Shown here one piece after another: positions 34,872-43,978 of a stretch of DNA of 64,000 nt (position 1 is its first letter; each line of letters begins with the position of its first letter). Where the stretch lies: NCBI GenBank assembly GCA_964526675.1, contig CAZGLY010000007.1, positions 36,357 to 100,356 on the forward strand, written 5' to 3'. This stretch comes from CAZADA01 sp964526675. Its GTDB lineage: Bacteria > Pseudomonadota > Alphaproteobacteria > Caulobacterales > Maricaulaceae. The position numbers were made by a program, and so were the translations under genes. Below the pieces are notes generated by a model. It saw nothing but the letters and a program-made list of their open reading frames with translations, was not told the origin of the DNA and searched no databases.

Positions 34872-35002
34872 TGCGGGCCCCCCTCGCCTGGATCCGGTTG
34901 TCGAGCGCTGACGGCCTCATTTCATCGCAGCGCAGCACAGCCCATAGCGGTTTGTGGCTGTTGACGCCAGTCGGGAGGGAGCGGCGGAACGCCGCGGGGC
35001 GG

Positions 35003-37288
35003 CTACGCCCCGAACCGGCCCGAGCGCGGGAAGCCCTTGGGCGCGGCCTTGCCGGCTTGCGCGCGTTTGCCGAGCCAGTCGCGCCAGGCCTCGCACGCAA
35101 TCCGCCGACCGCTGGCGTCGCGCCACGCGAACCCATCCTCGCCACGGAACAGCATGGCGTCCGCCAAGGTGACCGGCGCGAGCGCCGCGCCGCGATAGGT
35201 CTGCAGACGCACGCCCTTGCCCCGGCCCAAGACCGGCAGTTCGGCCGTCGGGAAGATCAAGAGCTTGCGATGGGTCCCCACCACCGCGACGTGATCAAGA
35301 ACGCCGCCGACCGCATAGGGGCGCGCGACCGCCACGGCGTCGCCGTCGCCGAGATTAACGACCTGGCGACCGCCGCGCTTCTGAGCGACCAAGTCCGTCA
35401 TCGGCGCGAGGAAGCCCTGGCCGCCCCGTGTCGCCAGCAGCACGCGGCTGGCCTCGTCATACACCAACAGAGCCACCGGCTCGGCGTCGCCGGGCAGATC
35501 CGCGTGCAGGCGCAGCGGCTCCCCACCACCGCGTCCGCCGGGCAATTTGTCCGCCGCCAGCGTGTGGGCGCGCCCGTCGCTGGCGATCAGCACCAGGCGA
35601 TCCAGCGTGGTCGCCGCCAGCGCAAACGCGGGACCGTCGCCGTCCTTGTATTTGACTTCGCCCACGTCATCCGCCGGTCCGACGCGGCGCAGCGCGCGGA
35701 TCCAGCCCTTTTGCGACAACACGACCGTCAGCGCTTCCTTGGGGGTGAGCGCCTCCACCGTGACGGCCGTCGCCGCCGGCGGCGCGGAGAACTGGGTGCG
35801 TCGCACCGCGAGAGCTGGGTCCTTGGCGAACAGGGCGCGCGTCGCGCCCAGCTCCTCATCCACACGCGTCCATTGCGCCGCTTCATCCGCGAGGAGGGCG
35901 GTCAACGCCGTCTGCTCCTCGCGCAAACGCGCGTCCTCGCCGCGGATCTCGATCTCCTCCAGCTTGCGCAACGCCCGCAAGCGCATGTTCAGCACCGCCT
36001 CCGCCTGGCGGTCCGAGAGGCCGAAGCGCGCGATCAGCTCGTCCTTGGGGTGGTCCTCGGTGCGAATGATCCGGATCACCTCGTCAATGTTGAGGTAAGC
36101 GATCAGATAGCCGGCCAGGATCTCCAGCCGTTCGGCGATTTTGCCGAGCCGCCAGCGCGCGCGCCGTTGGAGCACTTCGCGTTTGTGGTCCAAGAAGGCG
36201 CGCAGGCACGCCTTGAGCCCCATCACGCGCGGCGCGCCGTGTGCGTCCAAAACGTTGAGGTTGAAGGAGAGCCGCGTCTCCAGATCGCACTGGCGGAAGA
36301 GCGACTCCATCATGAGCTCGGCCTCGACCGTTCGGCTCTTTGGCTCAATCACGACTCGAACGTCTTCGGCGCTCTCATCGCGAATGTCGCCCACCAGCGG
36401 CAGCTTCCGCGCCTCAAGCAGCGCCGCCATCCGTTCGACCAGCTTCGACTTTTGCACCTGATAGGGGATTTCCGTGACCACGGCGCGCCATTGGCCGCGA
36501 CCATAGTCTTCCCGCTCCCACCGAGCGCGCAGGCGCAACCCGCCTCGACCGGTTTCGTAGGCCGCCGCAATCGTCTCCGACGTCTCCGCCACGACGCCGC
36601 CGGTGGGCAAGTCCGGACCGGGAGCGCACGCCAGCAGCGCCGACAAAGGCGCGTCCGGCTCGGCCACCAAACGACGCGCGGCGTCGATCATCTCCAACGG
36701 GTTGTGCGGCGGCACGGACGTCGCCATCCCGACCGCAATGCCGGACGCGCCATTCACGAGCAGGTTGGGGAACGCCGCGGCCAACACCGCCGGCTCTTCG
36801 TCCTGGTCGTCAAACGTCGGGCGGAAGTCGACGGCGCCTTCATCAAGCCCTTGCAGCAGCGCTTGGGCGGCGGGCGTGAGCCGCGCTTCGGTGTAGCGCA
36901 TGGCCGCCGGGGGATCGCCGTCGATGTTGCCGAAATTGCCCTGGCCATCCACCAGCCGCGCGCGCATCGAGAAGTCTTGAGCCATGCGCGCCAGGGCGTC
37001 GTAGATCGCCTGATCGCCGTGGGGGTGGTAGTTCCCCATCACCTCGCCGACGATTTTCGCGCACTTCTTGAAGCCGCCCGCCGGATCAAGCTTCAGCGCC
37101 CGCATGGCGAAGAGGATGCGCCGCTGCACCGGCTTCAAACCGTCGCGCACGTCCGGCAGCGCGCGCGCCGTGATGGTCGAGAGCGCGTAGGCGAGATAGC
37201 GCTGGCTGAGCGCGCCCTCCACCGGTTCGTCGATGATGCGGCCGCCGTCGTCGGGGGCGCCGGAAGGCGGGTCGAGCGTGTCGGTCAT
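35003..37288 (-). CDS. parC: DNA topoisomerase IV subunit A
   Basis: A 761-residue type IIA topoisomerase A subunit, close to the E. coli ParC length (752). It begins with SQRYLAYALSTITARALPDVRDGLKPVQRRIL, then KIVGEVMGNYHPHGDQAIYDA, and the catalytic tyrosine Tyr132 in AMRYTEARLT. The coiled-coil/tower region (RLEILAGYLIAYLNIDEVI) and a beta-propeller C-terminal region (EVKYKDGDGPAFALAATTLDR, LLATRGGQGFL) follow. The tail lacks a GyrA box, favouring ParC over GyrA. It decatenates daughter chromosomes together with ParE, which is not in this window. It follows recO by nine bases, an arrangement common in alphaproteobacteria. Confidence 0.95.
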   Translation of the reverse strand: MTDTLDPPSGAPDDGGRIIDEPVEGALSQRYLAYALSTITARALPDVRDGLKPVQRRILFAMRALKLDPAGGFKKCAKIVGEVMGNYHPHGDQAIYDALARMAQDFSMRARLVDGQGNFGNIDGDPPAAMRYTEARLTPAAQALLQGLDEGAVDFRPTFDDQDEEPAVLAAAFPNLLVNGASGIAVGMATSVPPHNPLEMIDAARRLVAEPDAPLSALLACAPGPDLPTGGVVAETSETIAAAYETGRGGLRLRARWEREDYGRGQWRAVVTEIPYQVQKSKLVERMAALLEARKLPLVGDIRDESAEDVRVVIEPKSRTVEAELMMESLFRQCDLETRLSFNLNVLDAHGAPRVMGLKACLRAFLDHKREVLQRRARWRLGKIAERLEILAGYLIAYLNIDEVIRIIRTEDHPKDELIARFGLSDRQAEAVLNMRLRALRKLEEIEIRGEDARLREEQTALTALLADEAAQWTRVDEELGATRALFAKDPALAVRRTQFSAPPAATAVTVEALTPKEALTVVLSQKGWIRALRRVGPADDVGEVKYKDGDGPAFALAATTLDRLVLIASDGRAHTLAADKLPGGRGGGEPLRLHADLPGDAEPVALLVYDEASRVLLATRGGQGFLAPMTDLVAQKRGGRQVVNLGDGDAVAVARPYAVGGVLDHVAVVGTHRKLLIFPTAELPVLGRGKGVRLQTYRGAALAPVTLADAMLFRGEDGFAWRDASGRRIACEAWRDWLGKRAQAGKAAPKGFPRSGRFGA

Positions 37289-37297
37289 AGCGGGTCT

Positions 37298-38068
37298 CTA
37301 GCAGTCCGCGCCGCGATTCGGGACAGGTTCGACGCCGCGGGAGGCCTCCGCCAGCATCGCCATGAGGCGCGCGCGGGCGTCCGGCAGCTGTCGGTCCGCC
37401 GGCCAAAGCACCCAGCGCTCGAGGAAATGGCCCGTGAGCGTCAAGCCGTCGCGCACATCGTCATCGGTCACCGCGGCTTGCCGCCCGAGCAGAAACGGCG
37501 GCAGCCGCAACAGCTTGTCGCGATAGTCCGCCACGTCCGGATGATCGCCGTCCACCGCCCGGCCGGTGCGCGGGCTGACATGGGTGAGATTGTCCGCATC
37601 GCCGGACACCGCGCAGCGCCTTAGGTCGAGCCCATAGCCCAAATCGGTCAGCAACCCCGCCTCCCAGCGCACCAGGAGCGCCGGCCATTGCGCGACCGTC
37701 TCCATGGCCGCAAACACCGTTTCCAACCCGTCGTGCACCGCGGTGTGCGGCTCCCGCTCCGGCAGCGCCGCCACGGCCACCGCGGACGCCGCCAGCACGC
37801 CTTGCAGGGCCAGGGCGTCGTCCATGAGCTGGCCGGCGCGCAAGCGCACCGGCTCCAGCGCCATCGATCCCAGATGATCCGCGAGACGGGCCCGCCACGT
37901 GGCGCGCACGCGATTGCCCGGCTGCAGCAGCGGACGCATGGCGCGCCCGCGCCCCCCATAGACGAGCCCGGCGTGACGGCCATGATCCACGGTCAACACC
38001 TGGGCGATCGCGGCGCTCTCGCCGTGGGCCTTCACGGCCAGCACAATGCCCTCGTCCGTCCATTCCAT
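37298..38068 (-). CDS. recO: DNA repair protein RecO
   Basis: A 256-residue recombination mediator. ATG 38068 gives the standard N-terminal OB fold (MEWTDEGIVLAVKAHGESAA, then VYGGRGRAMRPLLQPGNRV); the longer upstream frame is not family-like. The helical middle has VRWEAGLLTDLGYGLDLRRCAVSG, with the usual zinc-site region reduced to one Cys (CAVSGDADNL), as in many alphaproteobacterial RecO proteins. RecO loads RecA on SSB-coated gaps with RecR. It is cotranscribed with parC. Confidence 0.92.
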   Translation of the reverse strand: MEWTDEGIVLAVKAHGESAAIAQVLTVDHGRHAGLVYGGRGRAMRPLLQPGNRVRATWRARLADHLGSMALEPVRLRAGQLMDDALALQGVLAASAVAVAALPEREPHTAVHDGLETVFAAMETVAQWPALLVRWEAGLLTDLGYGLDLRRCAVSGDADNLTHVSPRTGRAVDGDHPDVADYRDKLLRLPPFLLGRQAAVTDDDVRDGLTLTGHFLERWVLWPADRQLPDARARLMAMLAEASRGVEPVPNRGADC

Positions 38069-38192
38069 AAGCGCATGGTGCCGCCGGTTCTGATGTCGCC
38101 GCAAGAACCGGGTCGCGCCGCGCGCCCGCCGACGCGTAGGGTCCCGCACGCGGTGATGGACCGCCGCATCGTGTGACCTGAGGAGTAACGCC

Positions 38193-39149
38193 ATGGGCGT
38201 GCGGGAGTGGATCATTCTGGTGGCCATGGCGGCGGCGTTCGGGTCGTCGTTTGTGTTTGTGGAGATGGGGCTCGACGGCTTCGCGCCGTTCACGGTGGTG
38301 ATGTTGCGTCTCGCGCTGGCGGCAGCGGCGCTCCACGTCATCGCGCGCGCCCTCGGCCACGCCCCGCCCCGCGACCCCCGTCTCTGGCGCGCCTATGCGG
38401 TCATGGGGTTTCTCAACAACGCGCTGCCCTTTTCGCTCTTCGCGTTGGGTCAACAGCACATCACCGCCGGTCAAGCCGCGATCCTCGCCGCGACCACGCC
38501 CCTCGTGACGGCGGTTCTCGCCCACGTGACGACCCACGATGAGCGCCTGACGCGCCATCGCGTGGCCGGCGTTCTCGTCGGCCTGGCGGGCGTCGCCGTC
38601 CTGGTCGGGCCGACCGCCTTCGCGGGCCTGGACGCCTCCTTGTGGGCCTATGGCGCCGTCACGTTGGCGGCGAGCTGTTATGCCGTCGCAAGCCTCTATG
38701 GTCGTCGGTTCAAGGCCCAGGCGCCCATCACCACCGCGGCGGGACAAGTGACCATGGGCGCGCTGTGGATCGCGCCGTTCGCCCTCGCGCTCGACCGCCC
38801 GTGGACCAGCCTGCCCATGGACGCCACGCCCTGGCTGGCGGTTCTCGGTTTGGCTCTGATCGGCACCACGGTGGCGTATCTCCTGTACTTCCGCCTGCTG
38901 GCGACCGCCGGCGCCAACAACACCGTGCTTGTGACGCTGTTGGTGCCCGTGGCCGCCGCAGCGCTCGGCGCCCTTTTGCTCGGCGAAAGCCTGACGCTGC
39001 GGGAGGCGGCGGGGATGGGGCTGATCGCGACGGGCTTGCTGACCGCCGATGGCCGGGCGCTGGGTTGGATCGGGCGCGCCGGCCGCAGCGGTCGTACGAA
39101 CGACGGCCCCGCGGGCGCCGCCTCGCCGGCGGAGATCAGCAGCGATTGA
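38193..39149 (+). CDS. EamA/DMT-family transporter
   Basis: A 318-residue inner-membrane protein with ten hydrophobic segments arranged as two EamA repeats (starting REWIILVAMAAAFGSSFVFVEMGL and SLWAYGAVTLAASCYAVASLYGRRF). GEEL-like exporter marks include LGQQHITAGQAAILAATTPL and LLVPVAAAALGALLLGESLTLREAAGMGLI. The family exports amino acids, nucleosides and other small metabolites; substrate not predictable. It is divergent from recO and ends 77 bases before tRNA-Val. Confidence 0.88.
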   Translation: MGVREWIILVAMAAAFGSSFVFVEMGLDGFAPFTVVMLRLALAAAALHVIARALGHAPPRDPRLWRAYAVMGFLNNALPFSLFALGQQHITAGQAAILAATTPLVTAVLAHVTTHDERLTRHRVAGVLVGLAGVAVLVGPTAFAGLDASLWAYGAVTLAASCYAVASLYGRRFKAQAPITTAAGQVTMGALWIAPFALALDRPWTSLPMDATPWLAVLGLALIGTTVAYLLYFRLLATAGANNTVLVTLLVPVAAAALGALLLGESLTLREAAGMGLIATGLLTADGRALGWIGRAGRSGRTNDGPAGAASPAEISSD

Positions 39150-39174
39150 CGCGGTGGGGCGAGGGCCCTAGGAA
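39146..39174 (+). promoter_or_regulatory. candidate promoter for tRNA-Val
   Basis: TTGACG (39146-39151) and TAGGAA (39169-39174) are separated by 17 bases, the ideal sigma-70 spacing, and lie upstream of tRNA-Val. The -35 overlaps the stop of the EamA gene. A start near 39182 would give a 45-nt leader, normal for tRNA precursors. Confidence 0.4.
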
Positions 39175-39226
39175 ACGGGGCTTGCTCGGACGAACGCGCC
39201 GCCTGGCGCGTCTCTCGGTCGGGTGT

Positions 39227-39301
39227 GGGCGGTTAGCTCAGCGGGAGAGCACTACGTTGACATCGTAGGGGTCACTGGTTCGATCCCAGTACCGCCCACC
39301 A
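39227..39301 (+). tRNA. tRNA-Val(GAC)
   Basis: A 75-nt cloverleaf: acceptor GGGCGGT/ACCGCCC, D arm GCTCAGCGGGAGAGC, anticodon stem CTACG/CGTAG with loop TTGACAT (anticodon GAC), T arm ACTGGTTCGATCCCAGT, and an encoded ACCA end. It reads GUC/GUU valine codons. Confidence 0.97.
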
Positions 39302-39516
39302 TCCCAACAGCCTCATCATTCGGACCCACAGGCCGCCGTGGTCTGGCGCGTGCGCGCTCGGCGCGTTGCCGTGGCGGACGCTCAGCGCAGGCCCCGCGAG
39401 GCGCAGGCCGGAGCCCCCACAATCGTTGACGGTGTGGCTGGCTCCGCGACCGTTACGGTTAGATCGCCAAGCGGAGCTGTGCTTCCCTTCCAACGTCGTC
39501 GCCCCGGGAGAGAGCC

Positions 39517-40668
39517 ATGGCCCGCCGCACCCTGTTCGCCACCGAGCATGACGTTTTCCGCGACTCGTTCCGGAAGTTCGTGGAGACTGAAATCAGTCCT
39601 CATCACGCCGCGTGGGAGGCGGACCATCAGGTCAGCCGTGCGCTGTGGCGCAAGGCCGGCGCGCAGGGGTTTTTGTGCCCCACTGTGCCGGAGGCCTATG
39701 GCGGGGCGGGAACCGATCGGCTGTTCAGCCTGATCGTGTTTGAGGAGTTGGCGCGCGCGAACTGCTCAGGCCCAGGTTTCGCCGTGCATTCCGACATCGT
39801 CGCCCCGTACATCGTCAACTACGGCACCGAAGCGCAGAAAACGACCATCCTGCCGATGATGGTCAGCGGCGACGCGATCGGCGCGATCGCCATGACCGAA
39901 CCCGGCACGGGCCCGGATCTGCAAGGCATCCAGACCAAAGCGGTCGCCGACGGTGATGACGTCATCCTCAACGGCTCGAAAATGTTCATCACCAACGGCT
40001 ATATGAGCGATCTGGTGATCGTCGCCGCGCAGTTCACGGACCCCCAGACGAACGAGCCGCCAAAGCTGACGCTTTTCTTGGTCGAGGCGCACCGCGCCGG
40101 CTTCACCAAGGAAAAACCCCTCGAAAAACTGGGCCAACGGGCCCAAGACACCTGTATCCTGACCTTCGCCGACGTGCGGATCCCCCGCGCCAACATTCTC
40201 GGCGGCGAAGCCGGCGTCGGCGGCGGCATCGCGATGCTGTTCGGCGAACTGGCGTGGGAGCGCTTGATCATCGCCGCGGCGGCCGTCGCGGGAGCGGAGT
40301 TCTGTTTTCACGAAGCGCTCGCCTACACCCGTGAGCGCCAGGCGTTTGGCCGCGCGCTCGCGGACTTTCAAGACGTGCGGTTCAAACTCGCCGAAATGAA
40401 ATCCAAGATCGCCGTCGGGCGCGCCTATGTCGACCAATGCATGGCGCAGCTCCTGGAGGACGAGCTGTCCGCCGCCGACGCCGCGACCGCGAAGTACTGG
40501 ACCACGGAGATGGCGTTCGAGGTCGCCGATCAAGCCGTCCAAATGCATGGCGGCTACGGTTACATGTTGGAGTATCCCGTGTGCCGCGCGTTTGCCGACA
40601 TTCGCGCGCACCGCATCTATGGCGGCGCGAATGAGATCATGAAGGAGCTCATCGCCCGCAGCCTCTAA
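39517..40668 (+). CDS. acyl-CoA dehydrogenase
   Basis: A 383-residue FAD flavoprotein that introduces the trans-2 double bond in acyl-CoA. Landmarks are FRKFVETEISPHHAAWEADHQVSRALW in the N-terminal helices, AIAMTEPGTGPDLQGIQTKA in the beta domain (flavin contact), and RQAFGRALADFQDVRFKLAEM with YGYMLEYPVCRAFADIRAHRIYGGANEIMKELI at the C-terminus, where the conserved Glu in GGANEIM is characteristic of the long-chain type. A start at 39517 is preceded by GGGAGAGAGCC. It is alone, downstream of the tRNA, and probably serves fatty-acid beta-oxidation. Confidence 0.92.
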   Translation: MARRTLFATEHDVFRDSFRKFVETEISPHHAAWEADHQVSRALWRKAGAQGFLCPTVPEAYGGAGTDRLFSLIVFEELARANCSGPGFAVHSDIVAPYIVNYGTEAQKTTILPMMVSGDAIGAIAMTEPGTGPDLQGIQTKAVADGDDVILNGSKMFITNGYMSDLVIVAAQFTDPQTNEPPKLTLFLVEAHRAGFTKEKPLEKLGQRAQDTCILTFADVRIPRANILGGEAGVGGGIAMLFGELAWERLIIAAAAVAGAEFCFHEALAYTRERQAFGRALADFQDVRFKLAEMKSKIAVGRAYVDQCMAQLLEDELSAADAATAKYWTTEMAFEVADQAVQMHGGYGYMLEYPVCRAFADIRAHRIYGGANEIMKELIARSL

Positions 40669-40840
40669 GGCGTCGAAGAACGCGCATGGGCAGCGCCCGC
40701 GAACGCGGCGCTGCGCGCGGAGCGCGGTTGACCATGGACGGCGCAAGGGAATTGCCGTTTATCGACGGTGTAGCAGCGGCGGCGTCCGAAGGCGGCGGAC
40801 GGGCGCGCAACGCCGCGACAAGGAAGAGGAGGAGCCTATC

Positions 40841-42100
40841 ATGGCCTCATCTCGGGGGGGATCCGCCCGCCGCTTTATGGCGGCGGCGGCCTCAGCCTGC
40901 GCCGTCACCGCAAGCGTCAGCGGCGCGGCCGCAACCGCTCAAGAAACGCCCTCAACGCTCGAACGCGTGATCGATGAAGGGCGGCTGATCTTCGTCACGC
41001 GCCTGCGCTATGAGGGCGCTGACGAAGGCGGCGTGGCCGAAAACGCCAACGCCCTAACACTCGGCACACGGCTGGGTTTCGAGACCGGCGCTGTGGCGGG
41101 GTTTCAGTTTTTGTTGGAGTTCGAGGACGTCCGGGAAGTTTTCTTGGACGACTTCAACAGCACGACCAACGGCCGCACCCAGTTCCCGGTCGTCGCCGAC
41201 CCCGACGCGACGGAGGTCAACCGACTGCAAGCGCGCTACACCGGCGTCGACGGCGTCGACGCGACGCTGGGACGCCAGCAGATCGTGCTGAACAACGCCC
41301 GCTTCGTGGGCGACGTCATTTTTCGTCAGAACCAACAGACCTACGACGCCCTGCGTTTGCAGACCACGCGGATCCCCGGGGTGGATCTGCAGTACATCTA
41401 CATCGACCAGGTGCAACGCATTTTCGGCGACGACAGCGACCAGGGGGAGTTTGAAAGCAACTCCCACGTCGTTCAGGCGGACGCCGCCACGCCGTTCGGC
41501 GCGCTGTCGGCCTACGCCCTCCTCCTCGATTTCGACAACGCCGACGCGTTTTCATCCGCCACGTTCGGCGCGCGGCTGACCGGCGCGCGGCCGCTGCCGG
41601 CCGGTCTGACCGCGCAATATGTTGCGGAATACGCCCGCCAGAACGAGTACGCCGACAATCCGAACGACATCGGCGCGGACTACGTCCACGGCGATCTCGT
41701 GGTCCGCCGCAACGCCATCGGCTTTGGCGGCGGCGTCGAGATCTTGGGCGCCGGCGACGAAGCGAGCCTCCAAACGCCGTTGGCGACCCTGCACAAGTTC
41801 CAGGGGTTCGCGGATGCGTTTTTGATCACGCCGATTGACGGCGTGCGCGACCTCTACGCCAAAGCGGTCTTGAACTGGCCGTCGCCGCCGGTGGGACAGA
41901 AGCTCGTCGGCGCGGTCATCTACCACGACTTCGCGGATGAAGGCGGCGATCTCTTCTACGGCCGCGAATGGGACGCCGTCGCGACGCTGACCGCAACCGA
42001 ACGCGTCACCTTCGAACTCAAGGCCGGGTTCTTCAACGGCGAGGAAGCGGGCTTCGCCGATCTCGACCGCGTGTGGGCGGCGGCGCAATTTAAGTTTTAA
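40841..42100 (+). CDS. outer-membrane beta-barrel protein (alginate-export/porin-like)
   Basis: A 419-residue secreted protein with a signal peptide (ending AAATAQ) and AGGAGGAG just before ATG 40841. The rest has alternating amphipathic strands and ends in KF (AAAQFKF), the C-terminal aromatic typical of barrels. Recognisable stretches are LIFVTRLRYEGADEGG, VNRLQARYTGVDGVDATLGRQQIVLNNARFVG and ELKAGFFNGEEAGFADLDRVW. These resemble the alginate-export (AlgE-like) porin family. The transported solute is unknown. It is followed at 33 bases by a serine hydrolase, probably in the same transcript. Confidence 0.75.
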   Translation: MASSRGGSARRFMAAAASACAVTASVSGAAATAQETPSTLERVIDEGRLIFVTRLRYEGADEGGVAENANALTLGTRLGFETGAVAGFQFLLEFEDVREVFLDDFNSTTNGRTQFPVVADPDATEVNRLQARYTGVDGVDATLGRQQIVLNNARFVGDVIFRQNQQTYDALRLQTTRIPGVDLQYIYIDQVQRIFGDDSDQGEFESNSHVVQADAATPFGALSAYALLLDFDNADAFSSATFGARLTGARPLPAGLTAQYVAEYARQNEYADNPNDIGADYVHGDLVVRRNAIGFGGGVEILGAGDEASLQTPLATLHKFQGFADAFLITPIDGVRDLYAKAVLNWPSPPVGQKLVGAVIYHDFADEGGDLFYGREWDAVATLTATERVTFELKAGFFNGEEAGFADLDRVWAAAQFKF

Positions 42101-42133
42101 GGACAACCCGACACCGATGACAGGAGACGCCCG

Positions 42134-43306
42134 ATGCGGCACGCACGGTTTGCGCTTGGAGGCGCGGCGCTGGGTCTGGCGGCCCTCGGCGCTCACATGG
42201 CCTTCATGATGTTGGGCCCAGCGCCCCACGCAGCGGCGGAGCCGCCAAACCTCGAGGCCGTTCTCCAGACCGAACTCGACGCGCTGCAGGCCGCCCACCC
42301 CGGCAGTCCGGGGTTCGCGGTGTCTGTGCGGTTTGGCGATGGCCGCACCATCCAGGCCGCCACCGGCGTCGCGGATCCGGACGGCGCGGCGATGACCAGC
42401 GCCACGCCGGTGCGTGTCGCCAGCGTGACAAAGACCTTTGTCGCGGCGACCCTGCTGCGCCTGTGGGAGGATGGCCGGCTCGATCTCGACGCGCCGATCG
42501 CCACGCTCATCAGCCCTGAGCACAACACGCTCCTCACCGAGGACGGCTACGACACGGACGCCATGACCGTGCGCCACCTCGCGATGCATGTTGGCGGCCT
42601 CGCCGACCACGTCGGCGACGCGTACCTCGCTCAGATCGGCGACGACCCCACGCATGTGTGGACCCGCACCGAGCAGCTCGAAGTGCTGGTCGCGACCAGC
42701 GACCCGCTGAGCGCGCCGGGCGAGAAATTCGCCTATTCGGACACGGGCTACATCCTCTTGGGGGAGATCATCGAGCGAACGACGGATCAGCCCCTCCACC
42801 GTGCGGTGCGCGAGCAGCTGGGGTTCGCGGCGATGGGGCTTCACGCGACATGGTGGGACGAAGCGGAAAGCCCGCCGGACGGTCCGCCGGCGCGCGCGCA
42901 TCAACGCATCGACGGCGCCGACATCCACGGATGGCACGGCTCCCTGGACGCCTTCGGCGGCGGCGGCCTGATCGCCAGCATGGACGATCTCACCCTGTTC
43001 TTCGCCACGCTGTTCAACGGCGGCGTCTTCGCGCAAGCCGACACCATGCGCGTGATGACTGACGCGCCGGGCCACCCCGACCCGGACGCCTATCGGATCG
43101 GGCTGTTTCCCCGGTCCATGGCCGACACGGCCGCCTACGGGCATGGCGGATTTTGGGGGATCGACGCGGTCTACGCGCCCGCGCTCGATCTCGCGATCGC
43201 GGGCGTGGCGCTCGATCAGTCCGCCTATCGCGATATGAAAGCGGTGTTGGAGTCCGTCGCAGCGCAGGCGAGCGCCGCCAAAACGACCAGTAAAATAACC
43301 CGTTAA
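42134..43306 (+). CDS. serine hydrolase, class C beta-lactamase/PBP-like family
   Basis: A 390-residue protein with an N-terminal hydrophobic leader (GAALGLAALGAHMAFMML), so exported or membrane-anchored. It carries the S-x-x-K motif SVTK (Ser97, Lys100), the Y-S-D motif in KFAYSDTGYILLGEI and the HGG motif in YGHGGFWGID, the three active-site elements of the family. Members include D,D-peptidases, esterases and beta-lactamases; with YSD and HGG replacing YxN and KTG it is more likely a peptidase or esterase than a resistance enzyme. Upstream is a barrel protein gene. Confidence 0.87.
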   Translation: MRHARFALGGAALGLAALGAHMAFMMLGPAPHAAAEPPNLEAVLQTELDALQAAHPGSPGFAVSVRFGDGRTIQAATGVADPDGAAMTSATPVRVASVTKTFVAATLLRLWEDGRLDLDAPIATLISPEHNTLLTEDGYDTDAMTVRHLAMHVGGLADHVGDAYLAQIGDDPTHVWTRTEQLEVLVATSDPLSAPGEKFAYSDTGYILLGEIIERTTDQPLHRAVREQLGFAAMGLHATWWDEAESPPDGPPARAHQRIDGADIHGWHGSLDAFGGGGLIASMDDLTLFFATLFNGGVFAQADTMRVMTDAPGHPDPDAYRIGLFPRSMADTAAYGHGGFWGIDAVYAPALDLAIAGVALDQSAYRDMKAVLESVAAQASAAKTTSKITR

Positions 43307-43441
43307 GCGCCCGCGTCCACAATCGAGCGGCCGTCGCCGTCGACCCAACTGCACCGCGGCGACACAACACAGTCGCGTTTGGACGCCCCCGCTTCTATAA
43401 CAACTGCTCCAGTTTCGGTATCAGCTCGATCGGGTTTGTGA

Positions 43442-43978
43442 ATGTCGTCGTCGTCCGAAATCGCGGTGCGTGAGGGCCTGCCGGATCTTCTGGATCGGCT
43501 GTGGCGCTTCGCAATCGTGACGTGCGGCGACCGGGTCGCCGCCGACGATTTGGTGCAGGCGACCTGCCAGCGCGCTTTGGAGCGGGCCCAGCAATTCCGG
43601 GCCGGCACGCGCTTGGATCACTGGACGTTCTCCATCCTTGCATCCATTTGGAAAAACCAACGTCGTGCGGAGCTTGTGCGCCGGGGCCATGGGGTCGTCG
43701 ACGCTGAAGAGGCGTTAATCGCGGACCTCTCCGCCGACGTGGAGACGAATATTTTCACGCGCCAAGTGTTGGCGGCAGTGAACGGGCTGCCGGAAGCGCA
43801 GCGATCGGTTGTGATGCTCGTTTACGTGGAAGGGTGGACTTACAAAGAGACCGCAATGGCGTTGGACGTTCCCATCGGAACGGTGATGAGCCGGCTGGCT
43901 GCGGCGCGTAAAGCGCTCGCGCCGCTGAAGAGTCATGGGACGCCCCCGTCGACTGGACAGGGAGGGGCGCCGTCATGA
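43442..43978 (+). CDS. ECF-type RNA polymerase sigma factor
   Basis: A 178-residue sigma-70-family factor with only regions 2 and 4. Region 2 reads DLLDRLWRFAIVTCGDRVAADDLVQATCQRALERAQQF; region 4 ends LPEAQRSVVMLVYVEGWTYKETAMALDVPIGTVMSRLAAARKAL with a clear helix-turn-helix. It directs transcription of an unknown regulon. The stop overlaps the ATG of the adjacent membrane anti-sigma gene, the usual sigma/anti-sigma pairing. An upstream 135-bp gap (43307-43441) should contain its own, possibly autoregulated, promoter, but no ECF consensus was recognised. Confidence 0.92.
   Translation: MSSSSEIAVREGLPDLLDRLWRFAIVTCGDRVAADDLVQATCQRALERAQQFRAGTRLDHWTFSILASIWKNQRRAELVRRGHGVVDAEEALIADLSADVETNIFTRQVLAAVNGLPEAQRSVVMLVYVEGWTYKETAMALDVPIGTVMSRLAAARKALAPLKSHGTPPSTGQGGAPS

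Noticed and set aside
34625..37624. 999-codon open frame on the plus strand opposite parC
   Set aside because: Arg/His/Gln-rich composition is typical of antisense readings in high-GC DNA; ParC on the other strand is unmistakable.
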